From: Girardinichthys multiradiatus
Taxonomy: Eukaryota; Chordata; Actinopteri; Cyprinodontiformes; Goodeidae
NCBI RefSeq assembly: GCF_021462225.1
Contig: NC_061808.1
Location: 20,559,119 to 20,623,118, forward strand
DNA length: 64,000 bases
Reading direction: 5' to 3'
Both the position numbers and the translations under genes were made by a program. Shown here piece after piece: positions 32,463 to 43,130 of the stretch. The notes under the pieces are model-generated. The model was not told where the DNA came from and ran no database searches. It was given only the letters and a program-made list of their open reading frames with translations. The first letter of the stretch is position 1. Each line of letters begins with the position of its first letter.

Positions 32463-32545
32463 AGTGATGGGACTTATAGCTCTTTGAAAGGAACTGAATC
32501 CTCAGGATCCGTTCATTTCAAAGAGCCATTCAAAAGAGCCGTTGA
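32463..32545 (+). mobile_element. hAT-like terminus with hairpin
   Basis: TAGTGATGGGACTTATAGCTC resembles the end of fish hAT transposons. A subterminal inverted repeat (32479-32489 GCTCTTTGAAA against 32516-32526) follows. The opposite end was not found, so this is probably a fragment or a short non-autonomous copy. Confidence 0.5.
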
Positions 32546-33404
32546 AATTATCCGTTTTTGAAAATGAACATATTTCAAAGAACAAGCTATTTCACCCCTA
32601 ATATAGTGTTAATATATTCATTTTGGGACACGTGGCATCTGTGCGTGAACTTTACAACTAAAGATAATTCATCTGTATTAACAAAAATAAAAATTTGTAT
32701 TCAAAGGTGTTCCTGTGACACAAACGTTTCCCACAAATGCAGAACTTGAAAGAAAACATCTTAATATTGAAGGAATTGGGTAGTATTTGACATAATATTA
32801 ACGACGTGATAAAAGACAATTGCGACACAAAATAAGTATACTTCAATGTAAAATTTTGCAAGACCAAAGTTAATTGGAAATTACATTTAGGGGAGGTCTC
32901 TGGTCATTCATTGAGTGAGCGTCAATGATAAAAGACTCAGGTAGAAGCCAAGTTGTGGTGAAACGGTGCATTGCTGGTGGTGGCAGCAATACCACGACAG
33001 CAGCCGTTAGTCTACACTACTTTACACCTCCTTGTTGCAAAAGTAAATTTAGATATCAGCAGTTATTGTTAAAAATAAAAAATCCGAAATTATTATTTTT
33101 ATTTTTAATAATAATAATCCGCAATTATTATTATTAAAATAAGATAATTAACATGCACATACGTTATATTTAAATAAATGTTTCTCTAAAGATTCTAATA
33201 AGTTAAAAACAATGACCAATCAGCTGGTGTCTTTAGATCTTGAATTATCCCTTGTGTCTGCTGCTGTTGCTCCATGCTGCTCAGCCTCACCTCCGGTTGT
33301 TTCACTTAGTGCCTTACTGTAACCCTGGATTTACTCTGTATCTGCTCTGGTCTGCAGAGCTGCAGAGCCCGGAGAAACTCCAAGAATCATAAGTAGATCG
33401 TGCA
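32546..33404. other. AT-rich DNA, no gene seen
   Basis: An AAT/TTA-rich low-complexity segment lies at 33070-33150. A trinucleotide-like GCTGCTG stretch is at 33250-33290. No gene is recognised. Confidence 0.35.
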
Positions 33405-34076
33405 ATATAAGCCATTTAATGTTTAATTGCTCGGTTTATAATACCTTAGTTTTCAGTAACTGATCTAATTGATCTGATGTAAACAACTGCTAATATATAC
33501 ACGTGTATATATACATATATGTGTTTATTTATTAAGATAGCGAGATATTGGCCTTCTTTAGTGAATTATTTTGAAAACCCTGATGTTGTGCTCGTTTCTG
33601 TTTCCTGGTAGTGCATTATGATTCATGCATATTGACTTCAGCCGTGCTCCAGCATGCGGCAAAAATAGACTCTGGTTGAATTAGATGGCCGTCCGCATGC
33701 CGCAGAACTAGTGCTCTGCCATCTGATGACAGCTGACTTTCTTCTCCTGACTCTGCTGTGTCTCTCTCTGATAGTCACTGAAATATATCTAAAGAAATAT
33801 AAGATTCTTCGTTGCTGTCTCTGTTGGTGGCCATTGTAGCAGCAGTCAGTTTATGTGCGGAGGTTCCCCTTTGTCATCATAAAAGAGCAACAAATCAAAA
33901 GCGCAGTCTGGAAATGCTGTTTAAGTGAATTTTAAATTCATATATCGTAACAACTGTTCATTTCAGTGGCATGAAGTTACTTTTTAAAATATTTTATCAA
34001 TGTTTCTTTTTCATGAATGTAATTAGATTTATTGTTTTAATTTCATGACAATTCGATGTCACAGGTACTTTAAGGC
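33405..34076 (-). repeat. Unclassified dispersed repeat, copy 1 (minus)
   Basis: The reverse complement of this stretch matches 45488-46145 over most of its length. It begins TTAAAGTACCTGTGACATCGAATT at 34076 and ends past the GCAGTTGTTTACAT and CCGAG-AATTAA-CATTAAATG words near 33420. It contains a short conserved frame starting at the ATGGCC near 33836 (minus). Probably a DNA-transposon family, but class and ends are unknown. Confidence 0.8.
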
Positions 34077-34757
34077 AATGCGCTAATGGTAAACAACAAT
34101 TAACTGTAAACATTAACCAAATAAAGTGTACAGACTTTTTGTTGCTCAAGCTAAGCTCAAACCTATTCATACCCCTAACAGATATTCATCTCTTAGAGGT
34201 AAGTCATCTTTGAATTTTACCGACATGTTTCCTCTGATTAGAAGAAACATTCTTGCTTTTAGGTGGACCAACCAGAGTTCCGACTGAAATCTGATCGAGC
34301 ATCTGTGGATGGAGCAAATGAAAAGGATGGAGGGAATGTAAGCCTTCCAAACTCAAAGACTTAAGGCTTGTTGAAAAAGAAGAATGGTCAAATGTACCAG
34401 TGCAGACACACAAAAATCTTGTTAGCAGATGCCTGTGTCATTTTCAATCAGAAACAACCCGCTTCATTAAATGAATTTAATTTTAACTTTAAATTTAACT
34501 TTAAACACAAATGTGCTACCTGTATAAATAATTGGAACCTAACTGCACGTTTGCAGGAGTTTGCGGAAGTATTGATGAAGGTGAATACAAATATACATGT
34601 TCATAAATAAAAATGTGTTCAGTCCTTTACCTCTAAATAAAATGTATCCCAACCAATGTGCTTTATAAGTGACCAAATTACTTAAAAGTGTCCACCTGGA
34701 TTGCAAGTTGGGGTCAATGACAAATCTTCAAATTTTAAAGTCTGAAACCGACTTCAA
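34077..34757. other. No gene seen
   Basis: AT-rich. A phrase like TCAAACCTATTCATACCCCTAA at about 34160 is reminiscent of a Tc1 terminus, and 34260-34320 (CCAACCAGAGTTCCGACTGAAATC) loosely resembles the region around a Tc1 catalytic Glu, so an eroded Tc1 may lie here. Confidence 0.35.
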
Positions 34758-35708
34758 GACTGTCATTATGTTCGAAAATAGCTCGGACCCACATAACCGA
34801 CCTCGCTGACGGGCGTCCACGATCCGTCGGACAGCGTAGACTGGGCGCCCCTGATGGTCCAAGGTGGGTGGTGGGGGTTCGGCCGGAGAGCACGAGTCAC
34901 TTGAGACCACTGGCTTTGTCTGGGAAACATGGAATGTGGGATTGATGCGAAGACTTGCAGGAAGGCGAAGACGAACAGCAGACGGACTAATTACCGTCTC
35001 AATTTCATAGGGTCCAATGAAACGAGGCAAAAGCTTCCTAGACATGGATTTAAGTGGCACATCACGTGCCGACAACCAAACCTTTTGTCCAGGTCGATAC
35101 TCCAGTGCAGGTCTGCGTTTGCTGTCAGCAAAACACTTGTTTTGATCTGCAGTGCGGTTGAGGCTCTGGACAGTTGAGTTCCAAATGGTCTTACAGCGGC
35201 GAACATGTTGGTGGACAGATGACATAGTGATTTCTCTTTCATCAGCAGCAAACAAGGGTGGCTGATAGCCCAGTGAGGCCTCAAAAGGCAAACGTCCAGT
35301 GGCAGAGGAGATGTGAGAATTTAAAGCACACTCTACCCAAGGTAGATATGCACACCAGTCAGAAGGGTTAGTGGACATGAGACATTGTAGGGTTGATTCT
35401 AGCTGCTGATTTAATCTTTCGGTCTGACCATTAGACTGTGGGTGGTAACCTGAAGTTAATGAAATCTTGGCTCCGAGAGCTAAACAAAACTGTTTCCAAA
35501 CCTGCGAAATGAACTGTGGACCTCGGTCAGACAAGATGTCCTGTGGAATTCCATGGAGACGAAAGACGTGTTTAGTGAGGAGTTTGGCGGTTTGAAGGGC
35601 TGAAGGAAGTTTTCTGAAAGGGATGAGATGGCAGGCTTTAGAAAAACGGTCTACAATGAGAATAGTTGTCATACCAGAAGAGAGGGGAAGACCAGTAACA
35701 AAATCCAA
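34728..35708 (-). pseudogene. Gypsy integrase catalytic core with truncated chromodomain
   Basis: A 326-codon frame. It starts within the integrase core: DFVTGLP (first Asp), LSDRGPQF (second Asp) and GQTERLNQ (Glu). It continues through the GPKVWLS-type GPY/F region ([22 protein letters not shown]) and ends at a chromodomain start ([14 protein letters not shown]). After that the frame reads into the LTR end and flank (about 27 residues), so the chromodomain body is lost. A one-base deletion near 35711 separates it from the upstream frame. Confidence 0.9.
34761..34795 (-). repeat. 3' LTR remnant
   Basis: The minus-strand sequence TATGTGGGTCCGAGC through CATAATGACA matches the end of the 5' LTR (38936-38971) with few differences. 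The remaining 900 or so bases of this LTR are missing: the pol frame jumps straight into it. Confidence 0.8.
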
Positions 35709-35710
35709 AG

Positions 35711-36691
35711 CTATGTGAACCAGAGATGACTTGGGATGCTAAGAGGTTGGAGAAGACCTGCAGGGGGCTGGTTACAAGGCTTATTCCTAGCACAAGTAGC
35801 ACAAGAATGAACAAATTCCTTCACATCTTTATGTAATGTTGGCCACCAAAACCTCCTTTGAACCAATGCGATAGTTCTATTAACACCTGGATGAGCCGAA
35901 AACCTTGCTGTGTGCAGCCAGTTAATTAATCGAGCTCGCACTGTAGATGGGACGTAGATACGGTTAGGTGGCCCATTGCCAGGATCGGACTTCTGTTGTT
36001 GAGCCTTTAACACCGTGTCCTCAATCTCCCATCTAAGTGCCCCGACCGTCCAACTGGGCGGTATGATGGGGGCAGGTTTCCTCACCAAATCGTCTGTGGC
36101 GAATTGTCTGGAGAGGCCATCAGGCTTAGTACTCTTAGGTCCGGGCCTGAAAGAAATACATAAGTCGAAATGAGAGAAAAATAAGGACCAGCGAGACTGA
36201 CGTGGGTTTAGCCTTTTGGCTGACTGTAGGTAGGGCAAATTCATGTGATCAGTCCAGACTTGGATGGGATGTTTGGTCCCCTCAAGCCAGTGGCGCCACT
36301 CCTCAAGGGCCAACTTTATCCCCAGGAGTTCTCTGTCACCCACATCGTACTTCCTCTCTGTATTGCTGAACCTGCGAGAAAAGAAAGCACAAGGATGAAG
36401 TCTTCCATCTTCAGAGTTTTGCGACAGCACTGCTCCAACCCCGACGTCCAATGCGTCGACTTCCAGGATGAATTGTCTTGCAGAATCCGGATGGTCCAAG
36501 ATGGGGGCGCGAGAGAACTTCTCCTTGAGGGTACAAAAAGCCACTTCGGCTTCGGATGACCAGGAAAAGGAGATTTTAGAAGAAGTTAGAGCTGTTAGAG
36601 ATGCAGCAATGAGACTATAGTCCTTGATGAAACGTCTGTAAAAATTGGCGAATTCCAAAAAATGCTGCAAAGATTTGCGTGAGTCCGGCAC
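35711..36691 (-). pseudogene. Gypsy RT C-terminus, RNase H and integrase zinc domain
   Basis: A 326-codon frame. Residues 1-60 are the RT thumb/connection (FANFYRRFIKDYS). RNase H follows: FILEVDALDVGVGAVLSQ carries the first Asp with an A-L in place of the usual A-S, then SNTERKYDVGDRELLGIKLALEEWRHWLEG and WTDHMNLPYL. The integrase HHCC zinc-binding domain is near residues 265-310 (HTARFSAHPG, then CATCARNK). A frameshift follows SHLWF. Confidence 0.9.
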
Positions 36692-37377
36692 CGGCCATTC
36701 TAGTACAGTTCTTATTTTCTCTGGATCAGAACGTACCTGTCCACCCTCAAGGATGTAGCCCTGGAAGGTGACTGATGACTAGTGAAACTCACACTTCTCG
36801 GCTTTTACGAACAGGCGGTTCTCCAGGAGACGTTGAAGAACTTGGCGAACGTGTTTGCGATGCTCCTGCATATTCTTAGAGTAAATCAGAATATCTAAAT
36901 ATACAAAGATGAAAATTTTCAAAAAATCCCTGAGAACGTGGTTGACCAAAGCTTGAAAAACTGCAGGAGCATTACACAGTCCAAAAGGCATGGCCAAATA
37001 CTCAAAATGACCCAACGGCGTTTTAAAAGCCGTCTTCCACTCATCCCCCTGGTGGATCCTGACCAAGTGGTAAGCGTTACGAAGATCTGATTTAGAAAAA
37101 ACCGTGGCACCATAAACGGGTTCAAAAGCAGAAGTGATGAGGGGAAGTGGGTACTTATTCTGAATGGTGATCTATAGTCTATACAGGGACACAATGAACC
37201 ATCCTTCTTCCCTACAAAAAAGAAACCAGCCCCTAGTGGTGATGAGGAAGGACGAATAACACCTGCTGATAAGGAATCATTGATATAGTCTTCCATAGAT
37301 TTCTGCTCAGGACGTGAAATGTTGTAGTCTGCTAGAGGGCAAAGGTGTGCCGGAAAGAAGGTTAATTGCACAATCAT
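36692..37377 (-). pseudogene. Gypsy reverse transcriptase, frameshifted, catalytic Asp lost
   Basis: Two overlapping frames on the minus strand. The upstream frame (to 36919) holds the RT start with SMEDYINDSLSAGVIRPSSSP and [22 protein letters not shown] frameshift occurs near 37150. The downstream frame (36779-37066) holds the [30 protein letters not shown] block and [11 protein letters not shown]. The usual YLDDI motif lacks one Asp codon at 36893-36904, an in-frame three-base loss. A stop follows at KCEFH (36781-36779). Confidence 0.9.
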
Positions 37378-37795
37378 AGGGTCTGTGAGCAGGTAATGAT
37401 AGAGCCTTATTCTTGCTAAACACTCCCTTCAGGTCATGGTATTCTTGAGGTACATGAGTCAAATCGATTCCTTCGTCGTCACTGCTAGCCTGTGGGGGTA
37501 GATTTGGTGTGAACGCTGATCTTAGACAAGATGAATGGCAGTTAGCGGACCAGGACTATATGACACCTTGACCAGTCTAGATGTGGATTATGCTGTTGTA
37601 ACTAGGGGAATCCTAAAACCAGAGAACCTTGAGATACTGGAAATACAAAAAATGATGTATTTTCCCCATGATTGCCAGATAACAGTAGTTCCACTGGCTT
37701 GGTTCGTTGTGTTATCTCTTGTAGTCTCTTTCCCTGTAAAGCTAAAACTGAACGTGGTGATTCAAGGGACTCCGCTTCTATTCCTGGCTGGTTTA

Positions 37796-38029
37796 CTAAA
37801 AATCCAGATCTATGAGATTCTGTTCGCAGTCGGAGTCTATAAGTGCAGATACCGTCAATGTACGCTGACCCACTAAAAGAGTCGCAGGTACGCTGAATCT
37901 GGGGGCTTTACTATTCTGAGCTTTGTCCACCAACCCCCCCTTCAAAGCCGGTGGACCCTGTCTTTTAACGGCCCAGGGCAGGCAGGACAGGTTGCTACGG
38001 AATGATCTGCGGAACCACATTAAAAACAC
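37796..38029 (-). pseudogene. Gypsy protease region with altered active site
   Basis: A 77-codon frame. The aspartic protease motif, normally ALIDSGA, reads ALIDSDC, so the Gly after Asp-Ser is replaced. The frame then runs EQNLIDLDF and ends. About 400 bp between here and the RT (37380-37795) are eroded pol sequence with short frames only. Confidence 0.8.
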
Positions 38030-38941
38030 TGCCTAGAAACTATTCCTCTTTGTCTTTCTTCAAAAAATAAGCGGGTTCCTCCTAACAGCATGGGCTCGGG
38101 TTCGGTAGCTGATTGTTTTGAGGAGGCGTTGACAACGGATGGAGAATTACTCCTTAACTGGGGGTGAAAATATGACCTTTCTGCTCGGGCTCTTCTTCTT
38201 TATCTTATTCTGTTATCTATCCTAGTTGCTAATGAAATAACCTCACCTAAAGTAGGAGGCTCCTCTACCATGGTTACTTCATCCTTTAGAGGATCATCTA
38301 AGGCATGCAAAAAGGTTTTTAGACCCTCATTATTCCAGCCAGATGTAGCTGCCAGTGTACGGAATTCAATAGAAAACTCAGTAATGGGTCTGTGACATTG
38401 TTTTAAGGCCCTTAAACGTCAGCCAGCACTGGATTTGTCGAATATAGGTGAAAACGTTTTTCTAAATTCCTTAATGAAGTCATCAAAAGTACTACCAAAC
38501 TCTCTGCAATCAGGGAAATGGGCTTCAGCCCACTGCAAAGCTTTGCCGGTCAGTAATCCAATTATATACGATATCTTTACATTATCATGAGGAAAAGACT
38601 GGGGGGACCGGTTAAACACCAAAGAACACTGAAGCAAAAAAAAAAACACAATTTCCCACCTCACCAGAGAATTTCTCCAGACTAGGGGATGTGACATCAC
38701 GAAAATGGGGTGACTGAAAGGATTCCGGAAACGCAGAAGCGCCATCTGGAGGAGTGGTGGATGAAGTACCTAGCGTTTGTTGTAACATGGTGGCAATCTG
38801 TTCTATCTGTAGGTTGGTTTGACGTTGCTGTTCTGTAAGGGAACGAAGAGAGGAATCATGAAACTGGATCTGGTTAGCCTGTTGAGAGAGAGCCCTCCTG
38901 AGTTCTTCTGCTGGGTCTTGTTGGCGAGAGTGTTCTGTCAT
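37987..38941 (-). pseudogene. Gypsy gag, broken, with CCHC knuckle
   Basis: Starts with ATG at 38941 (MTEHSRQQDPAEEL). A glutamine-rich coiled-coil-like stretch (about residues 12-60) follows. A poly-A tract (38637-38648) causes a frameshift after EKFSGEVGNC; the next frame carries YIIGLLTGKALQWAEAHF and FDDFIKEFRKTFSP. A stop at 38419 is followed by more gag (RPITEFSIEFRTLAATSGWN near 38370). A C-x2-C-x4-H-x4-C zinc knuckle lies at 37987-38028 with a TAA stop inside its first CxxC. Confidence 0.85.
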
Positions 38942-39889
38942 TATGTTCGAAATAGCTCAGACCCACATACAGAAAACACTCAGGAGGAGGAAGTAAAATA
39001 AAGGTTGTTTATTGAAGATATAGTCAGGAACGGAACGGACAAAATATCTTACTGTAAGGAGAGAAGTGAAGAGAATGGATGAGTACGGTTAACGGAGGGA
39101 AAAACAAAACTAAGAGCAAATAGTTTATATTGATACAGAGATCGGCTTACTGAGTTATGATGGTCAGGTCGCCAGGGGGAATGAGATTCAGGATCCAGGT
39201 CTTAAGCAGGTATATCCGTAGAGAGTTCACTTGGTGCTGTTCTGTGGAGCTCAGGTTACAGTAAACGAAGTTTGATGTGCGGTGGCTGACGTTGGAGGGT
39301 GGACAGGGTACGCTTGTGGCTTGGCTCAGGAGACGAAGAGGACAGGAAGCTGCCAGCTTGATGCAAATCCAAACGGAGGTAGATCACAGGATAGGAATCC
39401 TCACAACGAAGACAGGCTTGATCCTCCAGAGTAACTTTCAGAAACGTAGTGCAGAAAACTCAGTGACATAGATTCAAAGCTTAGGCTTTCAAAATCTGCA
39501 GAGGAACAAAACAAAAAGTTAAACCAGGTCGAAGTACGAAGCATAACTTGGAGTGTGGCTCGAGTTTGTACCACTGTGGCAAAACACTCATGCATTGAAG
39601 TGCTGGCAGCCTCCTGCTTAAGTACTCCTCCTGGCAATCAGTGGAATAAGTCGCACCTGTCACCCAGCACACCTGAGAGCTCCAGCACCACCTGAGAATG
39701 AGGACATGTGGCAAGCACAAAAACACAAACCCAGATCCTGACAAGAACATGTTCCACCTGATTGTTCCAACCTGGAGAGTCTGATTTATGCGTGCAAATG
39801 GAGCATAAGTACAAAACAAAGATCCAAATCTGACAGAAATGCACCAAAATACAAAACAAAATCAGAAGAAAAAATGACCCAACATGTCA
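38936..39889 (-). repeat. 5' LTR of the Gypsy element (954 bp)
   Basis: On the minus strand the LTR begins TGACATGTTGGG (39889) and ends CATAATGACA (38936), sharing its last 35 bp with the 3' remnant. It holds a TCAATAAA poly(A) signal at 39008-39015 and a GTACTTAAGCAGG sequence near 39620 that may serve as a TATA-type element. The last bases include the ATG of gag. Confidence 0.75.
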
Positions 39890-39892
39890 GAC

Positions 39893-42400
39893 TACAACAT
39901 GCAGATGGTATGTAACATAAAATTATCAACTGATGGTATTTAAATGTTTTGTATTGCATTCAAAAAGTTAATCAGGTTTGCACAGGTCCTCATTTAAATG
40001 AATGTTTTTCAGTAAAGTATATATGATTGTTGTATTACAAATATCTGCAAACAATTGAAGCAATGTAAGTAATATCTTCGCATCCAAATAATACCTACCA
40101 CATTAAAAATTTACACTTGGCTGAAAGCTACAGTGAAATATCATGCTGAGTTCTGTATTAAACTCTCCATCTATTCTTAAATCACGATAGAGCTCTTTGC
40201 TGGAACACTAAAAGCATTTTATGACCTTCTAAAATACAACACTAAAGTCCTGAGGTCACTTTATTGCAAATAATTGTGAGACTTATAATGTAGCTGGCTC
40301 TTCTCTGTTAGACCACTGTGGAAAACAGTCTGTTGGGCCCTTGCCAAACATAAATTAACTTGTTAAAACGAGTCAATGTATTTTTTATTTGCAGCTGCAT
40401 CCATTTAAAACACACTTAAACATATTTTTGAAATATTTGCTACCTCAGAGGTCATCAGTTAATATTGATATCTGTTCTTGCAATATTGCCAGCTGTGCTT
40501 CCAATAAACGTGGAAACAGTTGTGCTAACACATGTGCCAGTATGCCTAAACTCCACCTTGTGTTAAATCCTTGTTTATCCACCTCTCCTCTCTTTGCCTT
40601 CTCTCTTCCCTCTTGTGCTTTCCAACTGAATTGCACCTGCTATTGATTCTCCCGCAGGGGATGATTAGCCCTAACCTGTGTCAGAGCGCCAAGTCAGGGC
40701 AGTGATAACGCCTTCACTCAATGCACAACATCAACTCAGGTTCCCCCAGGAGCAAGTGCTAGCTGCTGGTCACAGGCTAGCATGCTAATTTGCAGAGTCC
40801 TGTGATAAATGCATGCTGTCAGTCCCCTTGAACTAAGTCAGGCTCTCAACACTGCCGCAGTAACGCCGATCCAATAACCTACATCCAGCAAATGTGAGAG
40901 AATGCAGTTGTTTGTGCTGCGTCTGTACTCTATATGATACAGGCCATAACATTCATTCAGGAATACACATTAAGGTAAATCCAGTTAGTTGCAAACAGTG
41001 CAGTGTAAACTTTATATTGCCACATATTTCATCTAAATATCCTTCTCAAAGATGCAAGAGGTACAAGGTAACTTAAACACGGGTTTCCTTATGCAATTTT
41101 AGTTTATATAATGGTCAAATGCAGTGTCAGGATCTCTGCAGAATGCCATACAGAACAGAACAGGCATGTCGGCAGCTCTGGCACTCAGAATTCTGTCACA
41201 GAAGAGACGGGGGACGCTTTTGAAAGAAATCTCTGATGCTTTTTTTTTTTTACAAAACACCACAAATACCCACGCAAACATGCACAGACTACTGGATGCA
41301 CAAGGTTTTTTTTTTTCTTTTTTTCGCTGAAGCATGCCACACAAGCACCCAAACCTTAAAAGACTCCCATCCCTTTTTTGAGTCTGTTGTGTCTCGCAAA
41401 TGTTAACACATATATGGAAAGTACTGATAGGCACATCCCTAATCAGGGATCCGCTCTTGGAGCAGCTTACACATGTAAACAAGACAAAGAGTAAAAAGAG
41501 GTGGAAGATGGCATGAAAGCTGATTCACAATGCCTGCTCCAGTACCCGTCAGCATCTTCATTCTTTCCAGTAGCTTTGGCAGTGACGCATACATATCTGC
41601 ACACACATATTTTTGTGTAGCAAACAAGCAAGCATTTTGATGGATTTCCTTCAGATATGAGGACATAATGTACAAGGCTGAGTTGCAGAGGAGTTCTCCC
41701 TGCCTCAAATGTGTCAGACGACAAGGACAGTTAAAATATTTCTGCAGGAAAATGCTTCAAGGAAGTGATTTGTTTGGATCCTTAGCCATTATTCAAATGT
41801 GCTTACAGAGCTTGAATGCACAATGTGGGCACGGTTTAGTCAGGACACCTTCTGCAACAACTATGCAAGTAGTTTCATGCTGAGCTGCTTTGTTGATTTT
41901 GTATGTTGACCTTTACCTTGGCATACAGGACAGCAAAATGCATTTTTTATACACAGCACCGATTGTTCTCCATCTGTAGCACAATCATTTCAGCAAATAT
42001 CTGTTTTAATCTAACTCTTTTTTTAAATAAAAACAAGTCAGATTGTACCCATTTATCTTCCAGATTCGAAGACAAAAAAAAGTCATTAATTTCTCCTCCT
42101 CCTTCATGTCTCAGGCCAAATAGTCTAAGATTTGTTTGTGAGTGTTTCACTCTGAGTAGCGATTACAAGCCCCATCTAAAATGAAAGGCTGAAATAGGTT
42201 TGTATAGCACTCTACTCAAGGGTCAAAAATATGGAAACATTTCTGGAGACACGTATGAATAAGTAATAAAGGTTTATAACAGCATGACTGTGTGTAATAT
42301 TTATGTAGCAGACAGCCACGGTCAAAATGAAAGTTCTCTGGGCGAACATTTATTTCAAAATTCAATTCAAAATTCAATATTTTGCATGGAGTATGGGATA
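39893..42400. other. Largely unique DNA, no gene seen
   Basis: No repeat is recognised for about 2.5 kb. Open frames (for example 41099-41482, 127 aa) show no domains and contain homopolymer runs. 40640-40900 is balanced in composition and repeat-free and could be conserved regulatory sequence. A short tandem TTCAAAATTCAA lies at 42355-42380. Confidence 0.35.
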
Positions 42401-42439
42401 TAATTGCTCAAGACACTATAATTCAAAACGATCTCAACA

Positions 42440-43130
42440 TCCTGCAGGTAGACATTGAGCGTTACAATACTTGGGTGTCTGGGCTTTGGTTTCCATTTGT
42501 GTTCTCATCATTTCCTTGTTGTTTATTTGTGCTCCATTGGCCCCGCCGTATTCAGTTCATTTGTCTGTGTTATTGCTATTGTTAGTAAGGTGTTTCCATT
42601 CTAGTTCATTCCTTTGTTTAGTTTCTTAGTTTATTCTTTAGATATATTTATCTTAGATCAGTGTAAATCTTGTTTCTTTTAGTTAGTAGTTTCTTTGTGT
42701 CATAGTTCAGCCCTCTTTGTGTTAATTAGTCTCCCTTCCTTAGTTTCCCTGCTCACATTCTGCCACAGCTGTTTCACATCTCCTGTGATCAGCTCTTCTG
42801 GTTCATTTATCATTTTCCACCTGTGCATCAATATTTAAGCTTTGGGTCTTTCACAGTTTGTTGCTGGATTCTACTGTTACTCTGTCTGTTCCACTCCCCC
42901 TTTCACCGTCTGTGTTCCATGTCCCGCTTGATCTGTTCAAGACTTGTAAGTTTTCTGTTTTATTATTAAATATAGTTCAACATGTTCCACCTGAGTTCCT
43001 GTCTGCACACAAAGCCCACACAACCTGACAGAAAAATCCAGCCAAAACTTGGACAAAGCAGACAGTCGCCCTAGGGACCCTGCAGAACTGGATCCAGTAG
43101 CAGTTCGAGGAGGCACGAAACTTATATGTT
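42440..43130 (+). mobile_element. Gypsy-like LTR and leader remnant (sense)
   Basis: An LTR-like sequence has a CAATATTTAAGC promoter-type word (42829-42840) and an ATTAAATATAG poly(A)-type word near 42966. It ends CACACAACCTGACA at 43030, followed by GAAAAATCCAGCCAAA. The end and the following bases parallel the LTR/gag start of the 34.8-39.9 kb element (ATGACA then GAACACTCTCGCCAA), so the junction is probably an LTR/leader boundary. The left edge is a guess. No paired LTR is seen. Confidence 0.5.

Larger units (their letters stand above)
34761..39889 (-). mobile_element. Gypsy (chromovirus-type) LTR retrotransposon, antisense and decayed
   Basis: From right to left: 5' LTR (38936-39889), gag with zinc knuckle, protease, reverse transcriptase, RNase H, integrase with the beginning of a chromodomain, and then only the last 35 bp of a 3' LTR (34761-34795). 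The order PR-RT-RH-IN with a C-terminal chromodomain marks the Tf1/sushi-like Gypsy group. Flanks share GAC (34758-34760 and 39890-39892), or GACT if the LTR edge is placed one base in, consistent with a short target-site duplication. Multiple frameshifts and stops make it inactive. Confidence 0.9.

Noticed and set aside
41099..41482. A 127-codon minus-strand frame rich in Cys and Ser
   Set aside because: Contains translated poly-A and poly-T runs (KKEKKK, FCKKKK) and has no recognised domain.
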